Origin: Vibrio celticus
Lineage (GTDB): Bacteria; Pseudomonadota; Gammaproteobacteria; Enterobacterales; Vibrionaceae
Direction: 5' to 3'
Assembly (NCBI RefSeq): GCF_024347335.1
Contig: NZ_AP025463.1
Location: 1,302,001-1,366,000, forward strand
DNA: 64,000 bases
This document shows positions 51,945 through 61,429 of this stretch, piece after piece. How positions within the stretch are numbered: position 1 is the first letter of the stretch; each line of letters opens with the position of its first letter. The notes beneath the pieces are model-generated. The model saw nothing but the letters and a program-made list of their open reading frames with translations, was not told where the DNA came from and did not search any database. A program made the position numbers and the translations under genes.

Positions 51945-52952
51945 ATGGACAAAAAGCAGATAGCTTTTGGGATTAGCGCTCTGGTCTTATCGGGAGCAGT
52001 ATTTGCAAACGCGGATAATGGCATACCAGATGATATACTTATTATGGAAGGGGATGAAGATACAATTATTGCCCCTCCACCAAAGAATTCATCAAGCGCT
52101 AGCAAAGGACCAATGAGAACTCACTTTTTTAGTGGTATCGAGCATACGGAGACGGTTTTTACTGAAAGTGGTAAGTTGAGCAATACTAGCTTTGTGCTTG
52201 CCGACGGCTCTACCCGTTTTAATGAAAACTTTAGATTACGCTACGTATTAAGTGAAAGTCATTCAAAGACGAAAGGTTCGACTGACGATAAGGGTTTCAG
52301 TATCAACTACCGCATAGCTCCACGATACGAGAAATGGGTCAACCCCAATTTCAGCTTCTTTATTGAGCCATCTTTCTACCGTCGCTCTACCAGTGATGGT
52401 GCAGACAATACTGAGTGGCAAATTAAACCTGGCGCACAATATGCGTTAGGCAAGCACATATTTTTTGTAACCGGTGAATATAAAAACCTCAATAGAAAGC
52501 GTTACGCGAGAGATAACAATGGCTGGAGCCCAGAGATAAAAGAGGATCTAGATTGGGAGCGCGTAAATGGTGAAATTAACTATACATACCGTCAATCTCG
52601 ACAGTTGAACTGGGGTATAAACTTAAATGCTGGTACGACGTTAGATAATGCAGATACAGCTCCGGCAATTTTTACACGTAGTAATTCCTACAATGTGAGA
52701 CCTTTTGTTCGTATTCGCCATCTCGCTGGAGTCACAACAGAGTTTAACGTTCGCTATGGGCATTCTGAATCAGGGAAAAACTGGGAAGGTTCTAATAATT
52801 TAGATTACAACATCAATAGCAACAAACAATTAACGCGTAATGTTCGTTTAGTTGCTAACTTTGGGTATGTAACTTCAGAAAGACATACCGGTGTTGGCTG
52901 GGGTGACAGCGAAGGCTTCAAAACTAAGTTAGGGCTTAACTTCTCGTTCTAA
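51945..52952 (+). CDS. outer-membrane beta-barrel, candidate oligosaccharide porin
   Basis: 335 residues with a signal peptide (MDKKQIAFGISALVLSGAVFA). A short acidic and proline-rich stretch precedes a barrel of alternating amphipathic strands (THFFSGIEHTETVFTESG, NFRLRYVLSESHSK, INYTYRQSRQLNWGINLNAG, VRLVANFGYVTSERHTG). The chain ends LGLNFSF, with the terminal phenylalanine required for barrel insertion. The size and pattern suggest a KdgM-like oligosaccharide porin, which would replace the SusC/SusD pair absent here, but the family is uncertain. It has its own operator. Confidence 0.7.
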   Translation: MDKKQIAFGISALVLSGAVFANADNGIPDDILIMEGDEDTIIAPPPKNSSSASKGPMRTHFFSGIEHTETVFTESGKLSNTSFVLADGSTRFNENFRLRYVLSESHSKTKGSTDDKGFSINYRIAPRYEKWVNPNFSFFIEPSFYRRSTSDGADNTEWQIKPGAQYALGKHIFFVTGEYKNLNRKRYARDNNGWSPEIKEDLDWERVNGEINYTYRQSRQLNWGINLNAGTTLDNADTAPAIFTRSNSYNVRPFVRIRHLAGVTTEFNVRYGHSESGKNWEGSNNLDYNINSNKQLTRNVRLVANFGYVTSERHTGVGWGDSEGFKTKLGLNFSF

Positions 52953-52989
52953 TCATGCTTTCGGTAGCAGCGTCTTAAATGGTTGATAG

Positions 52990-53021
52990 CCCTATTGACC
53001 TACCAATGTAGGTTAATAGGG
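52990..53021 (+). terminator. hairpin after the barrel gene
   Basis: Arms CCCTATT-ACCTAC / GTAGGT-AATAGGG with a CAAT loop; no clear T tract. The remaining 258 bases up to 53279 show no gene. Confidence 0.6.
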
Positions 53022-53279
53022 TGCTAGTTGGCGTAATTGATAAATTATGACTAAAAAGGACTTTTAGTATACAAATAACACGAAAGTAATGTCACTTGAA
53101 TAATCTTAGAGTCCTACGTATAGGATTATTTTTTGGAATAATCATTGGAGTTTTTCTAGGGTTAGCGGGGCGCTAGAGTCATTAATATAGAACACTGGAT
53201 AAACTTGAATTCACAGTTGCCCTAGCCATCTTTCCCATTTGTGGACATTCGATTTTATGTTGAACGCCTATATCAAGGA

Positions 53280-54779
53280 TTATGCATATTTTAGCCTATT
53301 GTCATAGCTTCCATCGGCGATAAATGAGGCGTACATCGCCTCTACTGCATCCCAAGCTGGTTGCCCAAACGAGCTTATTATATAGCATTTTACGTCTTGC
53401 TGGATTTGAGTCGCTAAGAACGCGTTCACAAACATTCCCTGATCTAACCCGATTAACCGATTAACCACATCACCATGACTGTTTATTGCATCATACCAAC
53501 CATATGGACCCGCAATTTGAGGGTGTTTGGCTTTTACTGCCTTTAAACGTGTTACAGCAGATGTTGGATCTAATATAGCCGACAGTGCAGTGGCGTGGGG
53601 AGAACCGACATCTGTTTGTACTGATTCGTTAGGGTCTAAACAAAAGTGCTCACTCATTGCATCTACACCAAACTCTGAATATTGAGCATCAATGGTTGAT
53701 GCGGAAGAGAGAAAGGGGATATTGAGTGCTGATGTAAAATCGATCTGAACTTGAGTTAAATCGTCAAACATAGCAGGGTTGGGTACTAATGCGTATTCAT
53801 CAAACCAAATGGACGGCAACATGGCTTGAAAGTACGCACCTTTCCAAGTTAGTAGTGGTGCCAACGTGTCACCATTGCAAGATAAATAGTTGGCAGTGAA
53901 TGCCTGCATTTTGGTAAACGCTTCAATGGGTATTTCGTTGCTCGTCTCACGGGTAATAAGATGAGCCCATAGTGGAGCCAAGCGACTTTCGTTGGATTTT
54001 CGGTCAATGTGGTACTCGGCATAGTCGTTATTTTCTAAGCTCCAAGCTGCTTTCAATAACCCTTTTTCTTGATCGAAGAGTGAGTACCAACCTTCAGCCG
54101 TCTTTCGAATGATAGCGTCAACCTGCTTAGCAAGGTTTTGCATTCTTGGATCATCGTCATGCCAGTAAGCTCCAGCAACAGCTGCTAATGACGTAATAAG
54201 ATTAGCCGCATCGACCGCAGATGCGGTCGCTGTTGAGCTAAGGCTCAGCTTTCCAGAGAGCTCTATTTGATACATCCAATAGGCCAATCCATTCCATTTT
54301 GGCATCTTGTCTATCAACGTAATAACGTCAATAAGGCGTTGACGGGCGATCAAAGAGTTGGCGCGTTCCATCTCAACCAACACATGTAAATATAAGCCTA
54401 AAGCGGTTGAGTTCATCTGTAGTCGTGCTTTGATGGCGGAGCCGTTTACTACATCGATTAGATCGTATGGCACTTTAGCAACCGGATCTATGCCTACTCC
54501 ATCAGCGAAATATTGCAGATTTAACTGATAATCTTGCTCAAACTCCTCAGGGTAGGATGCTTTTCTCACGTAAATGAGATCCATGGATGACGATTTAAGT
54601 TGGCGGCTGTCCGTTTTTTGAGGAATGTCTGTTACAGACCATTCAGGAGAGCTCGTTTTCTTTTCCATAGCAGTGACCACCACATAACACCAAGTAAGGA
54701 GTATTAGTGTAATCGAGTTTATGGTTGGGTGGGAACATTGGTGCAAGAGTGAGTTAGAAATTAGTGGGTGGCTAGTCAT
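53280..54779 (-). CDS. second GH144-like protein (glucoamylase-domain fold)
   Basis: 499 residues. A hydrophobic N-terminal segment (ITLILLTWCYVVVTA) suggests export or membrane anchoring; the lipobox-like LTWC is not standard. The body fits the PF10091/GH144 plan: NSTALGLYLHVLVEMERANS, WNGLAYWMYQIELSGKLSLS with SAVDAANLITSLAAVAGAY, LTWKGAYFQAMLPSIWFDE, and at the end GPYGWYDAINSHGDVVNRLI followed by GLDQGMFVNAFL, matching the family's GFYDAYN…AIDQGP block. It is quite different from the GH144-like protein at 29982. Cyclic beta-1,2-glucan synthases use a related domain, so other activities on beta-1,2-glucans are possible. An operator lies 27 bases upstream. Confidence 0.75.
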   Translation of the reverse strand: MTSHPLISNSLLHQCSHPTINSITLILLTWCYVVVTAMEKKTSSPEWSVTDIPQKTDSRQLKSSSMDLIYVRKASYPEEFEQDYQLNLQYFADGVGIDPVAKVPYDLIDVVNGSAIKARLQMNSTALGLYLHVLVEMERANSLIARQRLIDVITLIDKMPKWNGLAYWMYQIELSGKLSLSSTATASAVDAANLITSLAAVAGAYWHDDDPRMQNLAKQVDAIIRKTAEGWYSLFDQEKGLLKAAWSLENNDYAEYHIDRKSNESRLAPLWAHLITRETSNEIPIEAFTKMQAFTANYLSCNGDTLAPLLTWKGAYFQAMLPSIWFDEYALVPNPAMFDDLTQVQIDFTSALNIPFLSSASTIDAQYSEFGVDAMSEHFCLDPNESVQTDVGSPHATALSAILDPTSAVTRLKAVKAKHPQIAGPYGWYDAINSHGDVVNRLIGLDQGMFVNAFLATQIQQDVKCYIISSFGQPAWDAVEAMYASFIADGSYDNRLKYA

Positions 54780-54806
54780 CTTACTTGGTGAGGAATAAAG
54801 AGATTT

Positions 54807-54820
54807 GAGAAACGTTTCTT
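54807..54820. promoter_or_regulatory. LacI-type operator, second GH144-like gene
   Basis: GAGAAACGTTTCTT, perfect GAAACGTTTC core, 27 bases before the minus-strand start. Confidence 0.75.
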
Positions 54821-55052
54821 TTTTTTGTTTTTTATGAGATGGATTTGAATTTTCTTCTTTTAGGTGATTAAAATCAAATAATTATAAGTTTATGCTGCTA
54901 GTGGGTACGTCGCGGTTGCTATAGTTATCTTAGGGTTGAGTGAATGGTTTGTTTTGTATTGTCGAGTCACAAATTTAGGGGTAATTGAATATTTATCAGG
55001 GTTTCAGCGTGTGCTTGTCACAGTTTAGACGATATAAATCCGATTTGCCTTG

Positions 55053-55066
55053 TCGAAAGGTTTCTA
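55053..55066. promoter_or_regulatory. variant LacI-type operator, CQPSR sulfatase
   Basis: TCGAAAGGTTTCTA: same symmetry with GG replacing CG at the centre, 160 bases before the sulfatase start. Confidence 0.5.
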
Positions 55067-55226
55067 CTGTGTCAAATTCATACTTAATTTAATGATTTAC
55101 TATTTTATCGAGTAACGCTTTTATTGGTATCGAGAAGGAACCTCATACGAAGACGGAATTACCTTCGATAAGTATTTTAGTTCGTTGGTTCGTGAAAGAA
55201 CCTGATTATTGTATTAGGCAAAGACT

Positions 55227-56939
55227 ATGAATTTTAAACGCTCGATCCTTTCAAAAGGAATGGGTCTCATGCTCGCAACTACTGCTATGACAGCGGCAGC
55301 AGCCGAAGAGAGACCGAATATTCTATTCATTTTTTCGGATGATCATGCTAATCAAGCGATAAGTGCTTATAACCCCACATTGGGTCATACTCCTCAAATA
55401 GACCGTATTGCAGAAGAGGGGGCAATCTTTGAGCGCACCTTTGTGACCAACTCTATTTGCCAACCGAGCCGTGCGTCGGTTATGACGGGCAAGCATTCTC
55501 ACAAAAATGGTGTTCTCGATAATAGCTCTCGCTGGAATCCCAACCAGGTCATCTTTCCAAAGATTATGGAACAAAACGGTTATCAGACTGCATTGTTTGG
55601 AAAATGGCATATGCACCCAACGCCGGTTAATGAATTCGGTTATTCATTGGTATTAAATGGTGCTGGTGGGCAAGGTACCTATTATAACCCGGAATTCATT
55701 GACAATAAGGGTAAAAAACAAGTAGTTGAAGGCTACTCAACAGACTTAATCACGGACATGTCTCTTGACTGGTTAGAAGAAACGAGAGACGCAGATAAGC
55801 CGTTTTTGCTTAAGGTGCAATATAAAGCACCTCATACACCAAGGCGCCCACCGGCTCGTCACATGAAAACGTTTATCGACCATAACTTCCCAACTCCAGA
55901 AACGTTGTTTGATGACCACAGTACACGTGGCGAGCATGCTTCAAAAGCGTGGATGCAGCTATATGGTATGGGACCCGTTGGTATTAATGCATTTCCACCT
56001 GCGCCGTCTACTCCAGAAAAGGCACGAATTCGTGAGGAGTGGATCAAGTCTATGCCAGATCGTGAGCGTCGCCAATACGAGAAGTTTTTAAATGAACTTA
56101 ACGAAGAGCAGTTAGCTGCTTTCCACGACGCATATGATGACGTTAACGTTGATTACTTTAAAAAGATGCAGGATCCAGTGTATAAACGTCGCTTTGGCGA
56201 TGTGAGCAGAGAGCAAAAAGTCGCGCGCACTGAATATATGTATCAGCGTTTCATGCGTGACTACATGGCTACGGTAATGACCATCGATGAAAATGTGGGT
56301 CGCATTCTAGACTATCTAGATAAGTCAGGCTTAGCTGAGAATACGATTGTGGTGTACAGCTCTGATCAAAGCTTCTTTATTGGAGAACATGGTTGGGCAG
56401 AAAAACGCTACATGTATGAAGAGGGTTTCAAAATGCCATTTATGGTTAGATGGCCTGCACAAATTAAGCCTAATCAACGTCCACAAGCCATGATTCAGAA
56501 TATGGACTTTGGACCGACATTTTTAGAGGCGGTAGGGCTTAGCGCTCCAGCAGAAATGCAAGGTAAATCTTTCCTTCCTGTACTGTTAGGTAAAACGTCA
56601 GATGCAGAATGGCAAGCAGAACGTCCAGTGGTTTACTACCATTATTATATGGAAGGTGGCCACAACGTCCCTCGCCATGATGGTGTGCGCAGCGACCGTT
56701 ACAAGCTGATTGACTTTTACTCTCAAAATGGTGGCGAAGGCTTGTTTGAATTGTACGACCTAAAGTTGGATCCTAAGGAAGTTAATAACGTCTATGGTTC
56801 TGATAAATATACGGAAGTGCAAAAGGAAATGATGTCTGAACTTGAGAACGCTCGTAAACGATATGAAGTGCCAGAGGATTACTTTGTGCCACCTTATCCA
56901 TACATGAAGCGTTCTGAGCGTAGAGCACTTGGTTTATAG
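55227..56939 (+). CDS. exported sulfatase, Cys-type (CQPSR), paralogue of 31402
   Basis: 570 residues with a signal peptide (…GLMLATTAMTAAAA). The metal-binding FIFSDDHANQ and formylglycine site Cys78 (SICQPSRASVMTGKH) are intact, with FGKWHMHP and YSSDQSFFIGEHGW downstream. It follows the 31402 sulfatase almost residue by residue; the differences cluster in the middle (RRQYEKFLNELNEE against KWHFDQFVNRLNEE) and near the end. A duplication within the locus is evident, perhaps with a shift in substrate preference. It is transcribed alone and is followed by ISAs1 debris. Confidence 0.93.
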   Translation: MNFKRSILSKGMGLMLATTAMTAAAAEERPNILFIFSDDHANQAISAYNPTLGHTPQIDRIAEEGAIFERTFVTNSICQPSRASVMTGKHSHKNGVLDNSSRWNPNQVIFPKIMEQNGYQTALFGKWHMHPTPVNEFGYSLVLNGAGGQGTYYNPEFIDNKGKKQVVEGYSTDLITDMSLDWLEETRDADKPFLLKVQYKAPHTPRRPPARHMKTFIDHNFPTPETLFDDHSTRGEHASKAWMQLYGMGPVGINAFPPAPSTPEKARIREEWIKSMPDRERRQYEKFLNELNEEQLAAFHDAYDDVNVDYFKKMQDPVYKRRFGDVSREQKVARTEYMYQRFMRDYMATVMTIDENVGRILDYLDKSGLAENTIVVYSSDQSFFIGEHGWAEKRYMYEEGFKMPFMVRWPAQIKPNQRPQAMIQNMDFGPTFLEAVGLSAPAEMQGKSFLPVLLGKTSDAEWQAERPVVYYHYYMEGGHNVPRHDGVRSDRYKLIDFYSQNGGEGLFELYDLKLDPKEVNNVYGSDKYTEVQKEMMSELENARKRYEVPEDYFVPPYPYMKRSERRALGL

Positions 56940-56952
56940 CGCTTAAATGGCA

Positions 56953-56980
56953 GGGGAGCTGCGAAGTTAGGAGCTCCTTT
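56953..56980 (+). terminator. possible terminator after the sulfatase
   Basis: Short arms GGAGCT / AGCTCC and a brief T run (CTTT). Weak. Confidence 0.4.
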
Positions 56981-57146
56981 GCACGCAGGGGGAAATAATG
57001 AAAAACCGTTATGGAATAAGGGCTAAGACGTGATGAGGTATTCCCTTAAACTACCGTGAATATCTCAAAATAACAGCTTAATAAATGATCGATTTGACGA
57101 TTAATATTGGCTGTGATCATATACTATCTTTTGCAAGGTATATGGC

Positions 57147-58283
57147 ATGGACGAAAAAAGCCTCTTGGAACACATTTCGGTTATTAGAGATCCTCGTTAA
57201 TCGTGGAAAATAGAGCATTCACTAACAGATATTATTTTCTTGATGGTCGCAGCAGTCATAGCAGGAGCTGAAGGTTGGGAAGATATTGAGGACTTTGGTG
57301 AAGATAACTTAGAGAGGCTTCGTCAATATGGTGACTTCACTAATGGTATTCCAGTTCACGATACAATAGCTCGAGTTATTAATCTTATATCAGTTAAGCA
57401 ATTACAGCGGTGTTTCTCATCGTGGATGAAAGATTGTCATGATGCAACCTCAGGCGAAGTTATAGCAATCGATGGTAAGACGCTCAGAGGTACTTATAAC
57501 AAAGATAAACGTTGTGGTGCTATTCATATGGTCAGTGCGTTTAGCGCGGCAAATCAAGTTGTTCTTGGGCAATTAAAGACATCCGAAAAGAGTAATGAGA
57601 TTAAAGCAATACCAGAGCTACTCGAACTTTTATCAATTCGTGGATGCATTGTTACCATTGATGCGATGGGTTGACAAAGGCAAGTAGCAGAGAAAATAGT
57701 TAATAAGGTAGCTGACTATTTATTATCTGTGAAAGTAAATCAAAAACGGCTTGAAGAAGCGATATCAGAAATATTTAATTCGCGGACAGTAAACACGTTT
57801 GGTGGCGATAAATATGTTACTCAAGAAAATGGCCATGGTCGCACTGAAACACGAGTCAGTATGGTTGAACCAACACTGATTTTTTTGGTGATTTAGCATT
57901 TAATTGGCCTAGTTAATCAACTGTGGCGTTGTATTTTCAATTCGCCAAGAAGGTGACAAGCTACCAGAGATGATGCAAGTTAAATACTACATCAGTTCAG
58001 CATGACTGAGCGAAAAAACGTTGCTAGAAAGTGCAAGAGCGCATTGCTGTATCTAGAATCAAATGAATTGGCGCTTAGATGTCGGTTTCAATGAAGATGC
58101 TTGTTGAATACGCAGAGAGCAAGCTGGAGAAAACTTTGCTGTGGTGCGTCATATAGCTTTAAATTTACTCACAGCAGAAAAATCACTTTAAGGTGTGATC
58201 AAGAGGAAGTAAAAGAAAGCAAATAGAAGTAATGTTTATCTTTCTCAAGTCCTTGCTGGGCAAGGGGGGCGTAATCTTGCCCT
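57147..58283 (+). pseudogene. ISAs1-family transposase remnant, copy 1
   Basis: From ATG 57147 the frame reads MDEKSLLEHISVIRDPR, a TAA stop, SWKIEHSLTDIIFLMVAAV and IAGAEGWEDIEDFG. It goes on through VIAIDGKTLRGTYNKDKRCG (catalytic Asp), GQLKTSEKSNEIKAIPELLE and CIVTIDAMG, then a TGA where cysteine is expected, and continues QRQVAEKIVNKVADYLLSVK and ENGHGRTETR before several frameshifts. These are the blocks of ISAs1-family (DDE_Tnp_ISAs1) transposases. The right end probably lies near GTAATCTTGCCCTG at 58271-58284. Multiple stops show it is inactive. Confidence 0.88.
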
Positions 58284-58290
58284 GCCTATT

Positions 58291-58505
58291 CAACGTTTAA
58301 AAGCGTTTGAACGTGTTTCACTTCAACCTGGTGAAACACGTGAGGTTAATATAACTTTTGATGTGGCTGATTTAGCTTGCTGGGATGAAAATCTGAGAGC
58401 TAGATGATTGCTGATAAATATGAAGTTCGCGTAGGAACAGCGTCGGATAATATCTTGATTACTGAAACTATGATAGTTGAGTCATTAATGCTATCTACTC
58501 TTTAG
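58291..58505 (+). pseudogene. GH3 C-terminal fragment
   Basis: The frame QRLKAFERVSLQPGETREV, NITFDVADLACWDENL, then a stop and frameshift, ADKYEVRVGTASDNILITET corresponds to the fibronectin-III-like end of the exported GH3 at 23067 (PKQRLKAFQRVSVPAGQSQS, GDQYKVMVGNASDNLVLS). It begins abruptly at the ISAs1 end, so the remainder of a third GH3 gene was lost by IS-related deletion. Confidence 0.85.
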
Positions 58506-58703
58506 TACAATAAAACACTCGTCGTTAACCAGCGTTAACGGCGAGTTTCTCTATTTAACAATGATTAAAAATATAAAAAGAGGGTATGATTCATGCATTA
58601 CCTTTCGTTTATATCTAGTTAGTGGCATCAAAAATATTTGTTAAAGGTTATCGGAGGTGTGATTCAATATTTATCAATTGAAAATCCACGCAATTACTTA
58701 TTA

Positions 58704-58790
58704 CTTATTGTTTATTGTTTATTGTTTATTGTTTATTGTTTATTGTTTATTGTTTATTGTTTATTGTTTATTGTTTATTGTTTATTGTTT
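58704..58790. repeat. heptamer microsatellite, 12 copies of TTATTGT
   Basis: ATTG recurs every seven bases from 58707 to 58784 without error. It ends about 108 bases before the GH43-like start, in the promoter-containing gap of 392 bases (58506-58897). Unit length 7 makes copy number changes likely by slipped-strand mispairing. Confidence 0.93.
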
Positions 58791-58897
58791 TGGTTTGGAA
58801 TGAATGTCTTTGTTTGTTATAATAAAACTCATGTTTTGCATAACTGTTATGGGTTGGGGTGGTAAACATTTGAATATTATTTATAAATAGAGGTTTT

Positions 58898-60805
58898 ATG
58901 AGTAGAATTTTATCTTTAGTGGTTTTATCCATGTTTAGTAATGGTGTGTTGGCTGATCGTACTTATATTAATCCTATAGATCTCGAATATCAGTATGGTG
59001 AAAGAATTCCTGAGCAGCGCCAATTCATTAAGGCTGAAGGATTGGTTACTCGCCAAAGTGCAGATCCGGTTGTTGTGAGTTTTGAAAAAGACGGCACGCA
59101 TCAGGGCTATTTCATGTTTGCCAGTCAAGGTCGCGGGTATTGGATGTCCAATGATCTTATCACTTGGCAACATATTCAGCCTACGGGCGAGTGGCCGGTA
59201 AGCTATTTCACTTCAAGTGATGGTAAAGATCCGACAACAGAGAAAGATCCAGAAAGCGGACTCGAGTGGAAAGACATGATTGCGCCTGCGGCCTTGGTAA
59301 AAGACGGGAAAATTTACTTGCTCTCGTCTAACCGAAAAGGCGGGATGACAACGCTGTTTGTCACGGATGATCCAGCATCAGGAAATTGGAAAAAGGTTGA
59401 CGAAAATCTTGGGTATCCCGTTGTCGGAGATAAAAACTTGTGGGATCCGGCACTCTATCATGAAGATGATCAATGGTATGTCTACTGGGGGTCATCCAAC
59501 TTGTTTCCGTTGTGGGGAGCAAAAATAAACGAGAGCAAGAAGGGATTAGAAATAGATCGTTTTGCCAAACCACTGTTAGCGATGCACCCGGATGTACATG
59601 GGTGGGAGAGGATGGGCTTCGATCATACTTCCCCTCATGCTCCCTATGTTGAGGGACCCGAAATGCTAAAAAGCGGCGATACATATTATCTTTCCTATTC
59701 TGGTCCGGGTACAGACGGAAATGTATATGGTGACGGTATTTATACAGGAAAGTCTCCTCTGGGACCGTTTACTTACCAGGATCACAACCCGGTGACTTAT
59801 AAACCGGGGGGCTATGTTCATGGTGCCGGGCATGGCAATACCTTTAGGGATGCCTTTGGCAATATTTGGCGTAGTGGTTCTAATTGGTATGGAGTTAACT
59901 GGGTGTTTGAGCGGCGTAACGTGATCCTACCTTCCGCTATCGATGCTGATGGTATTATGTACTCGTCGGCGCGCTTTGCTGATTTTCCGCAATTTTCACC
60001 AACGGATAAATATAGTGATCCCAATGAACTGTTCACCGGCTGGATGTTGCTGTCCTATAACAAGCCCGCTTGGGCGACGTCAGAATTGCCTCCCGGGAAT
60101 GGTCGTACTTTTGATGCGAGCTTTGTGACTGATGAAAACCCAAGAAACTTCTGGGTTGCTAGTGAAAATAACGACGCCCAGCATGTGGTGGTTGATCTAC
60201 AGTCAGCAAAGACTATTAATGCAATTCAAATCAACTATGCAGATTATCTGGTAACAGGAGATGAGTATAGAGCACCACTTCCTCATAACAAGGCGATGGA
60301 AGATTACAAGAAGCGTATTTATACCCATTACCGCTTGTCAATATCCAACGATAATGAAACATGGGAAGAAATCAGTAATAACCTGGATAAGCATGAAAAT
60401 CGTTCCAATATTTATATTGAACTCGATGAGTCTATAATTGCCCGCTATGTACGTTTTGAAAATGTTCATGTGGGTGTGAAACATCTGGCCTTGAACGGAT
60501 TGCGAGTATTTGGATCTGCCAATGGTGAATTGCCAGCTACACCTGAACAAGTAACGGTGAAGCGAGATACTGATCGTCGCAACGTATACGTGGCATGGCA
60601 GCCGGTTGAAGATGCTGTTGGTTATAACGTACGCTTCGGCATTGCTCCGGATAAGCTCTACCATACCTACCAGATATGGGATGATGAGTTTGATGGACAA
60701 AAGGAGATCCGTTCGTTAGATACCCTTAAAAGCTACTATTTCGCGGTTGAGGCGTTTAACGAGACTGGCGTTTCTGAGCTGTCTTTCCCTAAGATGGTCA
60801 AGTAG
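58898..60805 (+). CDS. exported GH43-like propeller with F5/8C and FN3 domains
   Basis: 635 residues with a signal peptide (MSRILSLVVLSMFSNGVLA). The five-bladed propeller (about residues 30-390) has GH43-type acid sites: RQSADPVVVSFEKDG, NLWDPALYHEDDQWYVYWGS and YVEGPEMLKSGDTYYLSYS. A discoidin/F5-8C carbohydrate-binding domain follows (RNFWVASENNDAQHVVVDLQ, HYRLSISNDNETWEEISNN, ARYVRFENVHVG), then a fibronectin-III domain (TVKRDTDRRNVYVAWQPVED). It would remove side-chain sugars or cleave the glycan outside the cell; which sugar is unknown. Base use is more GC-rich than its flanks. It lies between two ISAs1 remnants, has GAGG before the ATG, and no AAACGTTT operator, so it may be a separate acquisition. 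Confidence 0.83.
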   Translation: MSRILSLVVLSMFSNGVLADRTYINPIDLEYQYGERIPEQRQFIKAEGLVTRQSADPVVVSFEKDGTHQGYFMFASQGRGYWMSNDLITWQHIQPTGEWPVSYFTSSDGKDPTTEKDPESGLEWKDMIAPAALVKDGKIYLLSSNRKGGMTTLFVTDDPASGNWKKVDENLGYPVVGDKNLWDPALYHEDDQWYVYWGSSNLFPLWGAKINESKKGLEIDRFAKPLLAMHPDVHGWERMGFDHTSPHAPYVEGPEMLKSGDTYYLSYSGPGTDGNVYGDGIYTGKSPLGPFTYQDHNPVTYKPGGYVHGAGHGNTFRDAFGNIWRSGSNWYGVNWVFERRNVILPSAIDADGIMYSSARFADFPQFSPTDKYSDPNELFTGWMLLSYNKPAWATSELPPGNGRTFDASFVTDENPRNFWVASENNDAQHVVVDLQSAKTINAIQINYADYLVTGDEYRAPLPHNKAMEDYKKRIYTHYRLSISNDNETWEEISNNLDKHENRSNIYIELDESIIARYVRFENVHVGVKHLALNGLRVFGSANGELPATPEQVTVKRDTDRRNVYVAWQPVEDAVGYNVRFGIAPDKLYHTYQIWDDEFDGQKEIRSLDTLKSYYFAVEAFNETGVSELSFPKMVK

Positions 60806-60935
60806 CAGTATTGAGTTGATTTAGAGTATTGGGTGACGGCAAAGCAGTCATGGGGTAAATGCCCTAGGTTAACGATAATATGACAGGTGTTCTTGATGGT
60901 TACTTGTATCTTCTCGTTAATCGCACCACTGTTAT
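60806..60935. other. short intergenic stretch after the GH43-like gene
   Basis: No gene recognised; the ISAs1 similarity begins abruptly at 60936. Confidence 0.4.
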
Positions 60936-61309
60936 AATATGTTACTCAAGAAAATGGCCATGGTCGCACTGAAACACGAGTCAGTATGGTTGAACACAAC
61001 ACTGTTTTTTTGGTGATTTAGCATTTAATTGGCCTAATTTATCAACTGTTGTTGTTGTATTTTCAATTCGCCAAGAAGGTGACAAGCTACCAGAAACGAT
61101 GCAAGTTAAATACTACATCAGTTCAGCACCACTGAGCGAAAAAGCTTTGCTAGAAAGTACAAGAGCGCATTGGTGCGTCATATAACTTTAAATTTACTCA
61201 TAGCAGAAAAGTCATTTAAAGGTGGGATCAAGAGGAAGCAAATAGAAGTAATGCTTATCTTTCTCAATCCCTTGCAGAACATGGGGTTTCGTAATCTTGC
61301 CCTGCCTTT
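60936..61309 (+). pseudogene. ISAs1-family transposase remnant, copy 2
   Basis: Nearly the same sequence as 57810-58284 (starting ATGTTACTCAAGAAAATGG and ending GTAATCTTGCCCTGCC), in the same orientation. It lacks about 100 bases present in copy 1 between GAGCGCATTG and GTGCGTCAT. It encodes only pieces of the transposase C-terminus. Confidence 0.85.
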
Positions 61310-61352
61310 GCACGTCGCAAGACAGAATGTCATATCTATGATGGCAGTTCAT

Positions 61353-61385
61353 AAAGGCTTAGCGAGCATGCTAAGCCTTTTTATT
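61353..61385 (+). terminator. orphan intrinsic terminator
   Basis: Stem AAAGGCTTAGC / GCTAAGCCTTT with loop GAGCAT and T tract. No intact gene precedes it; perhaps the remains of a deleted gene. Confidence 0.8.
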
Positions 61386-61429
61386 ATCTAAATCACGTTC
61401 TTGAATAAAAAAGGTAGCAAAGCACTATC

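Larger units (their letters stand above)
54780..55226. other. divergent intergenic region
   Basis: 447 bases between the divergent GH144-like and sulfatase genes. It contains operator sites at 54807-54820 and 55053-55066. Nothing else was recognised. Confidence 0.5.

Noticed and set aside
58638..58865. Open frame coding repeated YCLLFIV
   Set aside because: It is only the translation of the seven-base microsatellite; no ribosome site and no plausible protein.
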